From contig PLTK01000006.1 in the NCBI GenBank assembly GCA_003164415.1, positions 1 through 8,365 on the forward strand: a DNA stretch of 8,365 bases, written 5' to 3'. This stretch comes from Methanobacterium sp. (GTDB taxonomy: Archaea > Methanobacteriota > Methanobacteria > Methanobacteriales > Methanobacteriaceae). Both the position numbers and the translations under genes were made by a program. The notes beneath the pieces were generated by a model, which ran no database searches, was not told the DNA's origin, and saw only the letters and a program-made list of their open reading frames with translations. This document shows, piece after piece, positions 6,232 to 8,365 of this stretch (position 1 is its first letter; each line of letters starts with the position of its first letter).

Positions 6232-7131
6232 TTAACCTTTTGACCATAGATAAAATGTAAAATTGCAATATTGTGGTATAACAGTATTAGCATTTATTGA
6301 ATTAGCAGTAACACCAGTAGGAGCTTGTACTATATAAAAGTCCATTGAACTTGGGAAAGAACCTGAAGCATTCAATGATACAGTATTATTAACGGGAGTA
6401 GTACCATTAAATTTTAGAAATGTTGAATTAATTTGGGTTGCATTATTATTATTTCCATTTACTAAATTATTGATATTAATCGCATTGTTATTGATGCTAA
6501 CAGATGCAGATTTGAAATTTGTTACATTACCAAAATAAATCCAGTAGGTATAGGTTTGATTAGAGAATGAAGTTGTTTGGAAAGATGGAGCATTGTAATT
6601 CCTTACACCTCCAGTGTAAAGAATTTGACCACCTACTAACTCAGAAACGATTTTAAATTGGGAAGTTTGAACAACTCTTTGAACCCTTACAACATTAGTT
6701 GCATTACTAGCGCTGCTTCCAATAAATTTTATGGGTATTGATGATCCAATAGTTGAAACAGTCATATTAAAATTGTAATCATTTCCTATTAACTGTTGTA
6801 TTTCTGGTGCAGTGATGGCATTAAGTTTCACAGGATCTATCGTGCCTTGCATGGATGAATTTGTATTAGTATTATACTGTGCGAGTCCAACTATATTGGG
6901 ATTTCCATTTAATTCCCAATTTGTAGGAGTTCCTGAGGTTTCTAATAATGTACTCACAGCATCTCCTGCTGCACGATCCATAGAACTTCTGAAAACAGTA
7001 TCTTCAGTTTGATATATTAGATTGGTCATATCTGCAGCAACAAATCCTAATATTATTGTAATTGGAATTAAAGCAAGTAGAAGATCAAGAGATATTGCGA
7101 ATCCCCTTGAATCATCTGATAATAGTGGCAA
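6232..7131 (-). CDS. Pilin-like surface protein with TTG start, first gene of cluster
   Basis: This 299-aa protein begins MPLLSDDSRG, then FAISLDLLLALIPITIILGF, a prepilin-like leader with likely cleavage after G10, then a hydrophobic helix (11-33). Asp is at mature position 6. The helical segment 35-65 leads to LLETSGTPTNWELNG and IVGLAQYN (62-87), a small-residue/Trp motif that I associate with archaeal pilin-like surface proteins. The rest is beta-type and Asn-rich (NNNAININNLVNGNNNN at 214-230), with about eleven N-X-S/T sequons, one cysteine and the ending CNFTFYLWSKG. The start is TTG: no in-frame ATG precedes the hydrophobic helix, and a strong GGGGGAG lies 7 nt upstream. The next gene starts 4 nt after its stop. 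No named family is recognised; a minor pilin or initiation subunit is plausible. Confidence 0.87.
   Translation of the reverse strand: MPLLSDDSRGFAISLDLLLALIPITIILGFVAADMTNLIYQTEDTVFRSSMDRAAGDAVSTLLETSGTPTNWELNGNPNIVGLAQYNTNTNSSMQGTIDPVKLNAITAPEIQQLIGNDYNFNMTVSTIGSSIPIKFIGSSASNATNVVRVQRVVQTSQFKIVSELVGGQILYTGGVRNYNAPSFQTTSFSNQTYTYWIYFGNVTNFKSASVSINNNAININNLVNGNNNNATQINSTFLKFNGTTPVNNTVSLNASGSFPSSMDFYIVQAPTGVTANSINANTVIPQYCNFTFYLWSKG
6235..6241 (-). promoter_or_regulatory. Ribosome binding site that fixes the start of the giant pilin-like gene
   Basis: AAAAGGT is formed by the last Lys-Gly codons of the upstream gene, directly followed by its TAA stop (6234-6232). It lies 7 nt before the ATG at 6227. 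An alternative ATG at 6293 would have a 22-residue extension unlike any pilin leader. Confidence 0.7.
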
Positions 7132-7138
7132 ATTATTA

Positions 7139-7145
7139 CTCCCCC
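7139..7145 (-). promoter_or_regulatory. Strong ribosome binding site before the TTG start
   Basis: GGGGGAG on the minus strand, 7 nt before TTG at 7131, is the most G-rich ribosome site in the window. It decides the non-ATG start of the first cluster gene and may compensate for the weaker initiation codon. Confidence 0.75.
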
Positions 7146-7166
7146 AATTAAGTACTGTTATAACTA

Positions 7167-7183
7167 TGATATTTACTATATCA
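7167..7183. promoter_or_regulatory. Dyad TGATAT-N5-ATATCA, candidate operator
   Basis: A perfect inverted repeat with 6-bp arms and a 5-bp spacer (TGATAT TTACT ATATCA). It covers the transcription start expected from the TATA box at 7199-7191. A protein bound here would block initiation of the surface-protein cluster. No regulator gene is in the window. Confidence 0.4.
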
Positions 7184-7190
7184 CGATAAT

Positions 7191-7206
7191 ATTTATATAC
7201 CTTTCT
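7191..7206 (-). promoter_or_regulatory. Promoter of the pilin-like gene cluster (BRE and TATA box)
   Basis: The minus strand reads AGAAAGGTATATAAAT (7206-7191): a purine-rich TFB recognition element followed by a near-ideal TATA box. Transcription should start about 7169-7171, giving a leader of roughly 39 nt before the TTG at 7131. It is the best promoter-like sequence in the window and is placed correctly for the six-gene cluster. Confidence 0.65.
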
Positions 7207-7440
7207 AAAATGTCTTTTGAACTATGATTATAATTTTAATAGATTATTAATCAAATATAAAACTCTTACAACTATTAGAGTATTAAGTTATTCTATTAAA
7301 TAGTGTAAACTAAAATTAATTATATTCTTTTTAGAGTTTAATCATAGATAATTCCTTATTATCCAATTCGTATTATAGGAATAGAATAGAAAAAAATATA
7401 CTACAGCAAATTAATTAATCAATTAATACCTAAAAAAAAT

Positions 7441-7449
7441 TTTAAATAA
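7441..7449 (+). promoter_or_regulatory. Possible promoter of the divergent class III pilin gene
   Basis: TTTAAATAA follows an A-run (7432-7439) that could serve as the upstream recognition element. Transcription would start near 7470, leaving a short leader with AAAAGGG at 7473-7479, 8 nt before the ATG. A second candidate, AAATATAC at 7394-7401, would give a longer leader. Confidence 0.35.
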
Positions 7450-7487
7450 TTAGAATATTTAGGGAAAATATTAAAAGGGTATATAAA

Positions 7488-7904
7488 ATGGATCAAAGAG
7501 CACAAATATCAATTGAATATATACTTTTAGTTGCAATTATACTTTTAGTGGTGCTTGTTTTTTCTACATTAATATTTGCTGAAAACGAACAGAACACTGT
7601 TGCCACTGCAGCCCAGTTAGGAGCTTCCAATGCTAGTTCAATCCTTGCTTATACAGATACATCCCAATCTCCTATAAAGGTAACTTATGTAACTATGACC
7701 AATAGTAATAATAATACCATAAATTTGGTAATACATTTTTCAAGACCAATTACAAATCAGACCCCTATTTTGAATAGTATTGCTAATTCTCTCAATAATA
7801 CACTCAATAGTACCTCATATAATCAAACTATAAATATGATCCAAACCAGCACGAGTTTAACATGGACCACACATAGATACACTTATTACATCACCTTAGG
7901 TTAA
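7488..7904 (+). CDS. Class III signal peptide (pilin-like) protein, divergent from the cluster
   Basis: This 138-aa small archaeal pilin-like protein begins MDQRA followed by QISIEYILLV, a textbook class III (QxSxE) signal peptide. Cleavage is expected after A5 by an EppA-type peptidase, leaving Q-I-S-I-E with Glu at +5. The hydrophobic helix runs from 11 to 30, followed by AENEQNTVATAAQLGASNASSILAY in helical style (31-55). The C-terminal part is beta-type and Asn/Thr-rich, with six or so N-X-S/T sequons clustered at 70-115. ATG 7488 is preceded by AAAAGGG. It lies divergently across a 356-bp control region from the six-gene cluster, and the small membrane protein gene follows 11 nt downstream. 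Probably a structural pilin; whether it joins the same filament as the cluster products is unknown. Confidence 0.92.
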   Translation: MDQRAQISIEYILLVAIILLVVLVFSTLIFAENEQNTVATAAQLGASNASSILAYTDTSQSPIKVTYVTMTNSNNNTINLVIHFSRPITNQTPILNSIANSLNNTLNSTSYNQTINMIQTSTSLTWTTHRYTYYITLG

Positions 7905-7915
7905 ATTCGAATAAA

Positions 7916-8161
7916 TTGTATTATCTATCAGGAAGTGGGATAATTAAGGAAACAATCGATATCAATAAAACTGAAGATATCCAAACCCGTAAACCTAAAA
8001 AAAAGAATGTTTGGGGCATATATATCAGCTTATGCTTCATAATAATAGGTATAATATGGTACGGAGTTAATATTGGAATTATTCCATTAACGTTCATACA
8101 ACAACAGGCAGGGCCTATTATCATAGTTGTTATTGGCATTGTAATCCTACTTAAATCTTGA
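7916..8161 (+). CDS. Small two-helix membrane protein (LiaF-TM/DUF5668-like)
   Basis: This 81-aa protein has a charged N-terminus (KPKKK at 26-30) and two hydrophobic helices at about 32-50 and 66-80, with NIGIIPLTFIQQQAGP between them. The pattern helix, then a gap, then GPIIIVVIGIVILLKS recalls the short LiaF-type or DUF5668 transmembrane modules; this is a resemblance of layout, not a firm assignment. The positive-inside rule puts the N-terminus in the cytoplasm. The start is uncertain: TTG at 7916 is the first initiation codon after the upstream stop, no in-frame ATG exists, and the nearest AGG (7898-7900) is 15 nt away. It follows the class III pilin gene by 11 nt and is probably co-transcribed. 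The function is not known. Confidence 0.68.
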   Translation: MYYLSGSGIIKETIDINKTEDIQTRKPKKKNVWGIYISLCFIIIGIIWYGVNIGIIPLTFIQQQAGPIIIVVIGIVILLKS

Positions 8162-8255
8162 TGAGATAAATTTATTTTCAATTACTGATATATTTAGATA
8201 AGTTAAATTTAAAAAAAATAGAAATAATTCTATATAAAAAAAGGATGTAAAAACT

Positions 8256-8365
8256 ATGAAGGATCTATTGAAAAAACTTGCAGATGCACATGGAGTCTCT
8301 GGATTTGAAGATGAAGTTCGAAATATCATGATAGATGAAATAAGGGATTATGTTGATGATGTGGT
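8256..8365 (+). CDS. M42 family aminopeptidase, N-terminal fragment (runs off window)
   Basis: Only the first 36 codons are visible: MKDLLKKLADAHGVSGFEDE and then VRNIMIDEIRDYVDDV. The N-terminal signature LxxLxxAxGVSGxExxVR with a following acidic DxVxxD-type stretch is typical of M42 metallopeptidases (FrvX, glutamyl aminopeptidase or tetrahedral aminopeptidase, sometimes annotated as endoglucanase). These are cytoplasmic two-metal enzymes that trim peptides released by the proteasome. The metal ligands lie beyond the window and cannot be checked. ATG 8256 has AAAAAAAGGA upstream (8236-8245), about 10 nt away. A TATATAAA at 8231-8238 is a little too close to serve as a standard promoter box. 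The gene seems unrelated to the surface cluster. Confidence 0.85.
   Translation, partial: MKDLLKKLADAHGVSGFEDEVRNIMIDEIRDYVDDV

Larger units (their letters stand above)
7132..7487. other. 356-bp divergent intergenic control region
   Basis: No gene is seen here on either strand; the sequence is about 80% A+T and full of stops. It holds the leftward cluster promoter and dyad (7167-7206), a possible rightward promoter near 7441 for the class III pilin gene, and several inverted repeats. The clearest are CTATGATTA at 7222-7230 with TAATCATAG at 7339-7347, AAACTCT at 7260-7266 with AGAGTTT at 7333-7339, and ATTAATT / AATTAAT at 7410-7416 and 7421-7427. No tRNA or CRISPR structure is visible. Confidence 0.7.

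Noticed and set aside
7410..7427. ATTAATT / AATTAAT inverted repeat
   Set aside because: Made only of A and T apart from one base in the spacer; such repeats are common at this composition and it has no special placement.
7480..7487. TATATAAA directly before the ATG of the class III pilin, closely like the cluster promoter box
   Set aside because: A start about 25-30 nt downstream would fall inside the signal peptide codons with no usable start codon, so it is more likely chance next to the ribosome site.
8231..8250. TATATAAA and an ATG-TAA start-stop just before the M42 gene
   Set aside because: The box is too close to the ATG for a normal promoter spacing, and a two-codon frame is expected often by chance in this AT-rich DNA.
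7921..8329. Minus-strand open frames opposite the small membrane protein and the peptidase start
   Set aside because: No ribosome sites or motifs; the plus-strand products are more protein-like and the M42 start is clear.
1..8365. CRISPR array, tRNA or rRNA, insertion sequence, secretion ATPase or integrase
   Set aside because: Looked for on both strands; no regularly spaced repeats, cloverleaf-like segments, transposase or Walker-type ATPase motifs were seen other than the Dph6 PP-loop.

Overview
The window looks like chromosomal DNA from a methanogenic euryarchaeon, most likely a Methanobacterium-type organism. The DNA is very AT-rich. It carries archaeal housekeeping genes (a UPF0201-family protein and an archaeal-size diphthamide synthetase, Dph6), two class III (QxSxE) pilin signal peptides, Shine-Dalgarno sites related to GGAGGTGATC, and TATA-like boxes with purine-rich upstream elements. 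The genus is inferred from this style only; no rRNA or other marker is present.

Layout. 1-372 (+): 3'-most part of a UPF0201 gene. 445-1125 (-): dph6, convergent with it, with a shared AT hairpin and T-tracts between the two. 1202-7131 (-): a six-gene cluster that fills most of the window. In transcription order it encodes a 299-aa pilin-like protein (TTG start), a 712-aa giant pilin-like surface protein, a 362-aa pilin-like protein, a 148-aa class III pilin, a 140-aa membrane-anchored PepSY-like protein and a 267-aa three-helix membrane protein. 7132-7487: a 356-bp divergent control region. 7488-7904 (+): a second small class III pilin. 7916-8161 (+): a small two-helix membrane protein. 8256 to the window end (+): the first 36 codons of an M42-family aminopeptidase.

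The first four genes of the cluster share one N-terminal plan: a short basic or acidic leader ending in (K/R)G, then about 20-25 hydrophobic residues, then an Asn/Ser/Thr-rich extracytoplasmic part full of N-glycosylation sequons. This is the plan of prepilin-peptidase substrates. The two small class III pilins keep Glu at mature position 5. The 299- and 712-aa proteins carry Asp at position 6 instead. The 362-aa protein has no acidic residue there. By analogy with pseudopili (inference), the small proteins could be the repeating subunits and the large ones rare priming, tip or adhesive subunits, with the PepSY and three-helix proteins as accessory or anchoring parts. No assembly ATPase, platform protein or prepilin peptidase is in the window, so this is a candidate substrate operon rather than a complete machine.

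The first three junctions of the cluster are 4-12 nt, each with a Shine-Dalgarno site at or overlapping the previous stop codon, which suggests translational coupling. The last two genes have larger gaps with TATA-like boxes and may also be transcribed on their own. The cluster promoter has a good TATA box, and a perfect TGATAT-N5-ATATCA dyad lies over the expected transcription start.
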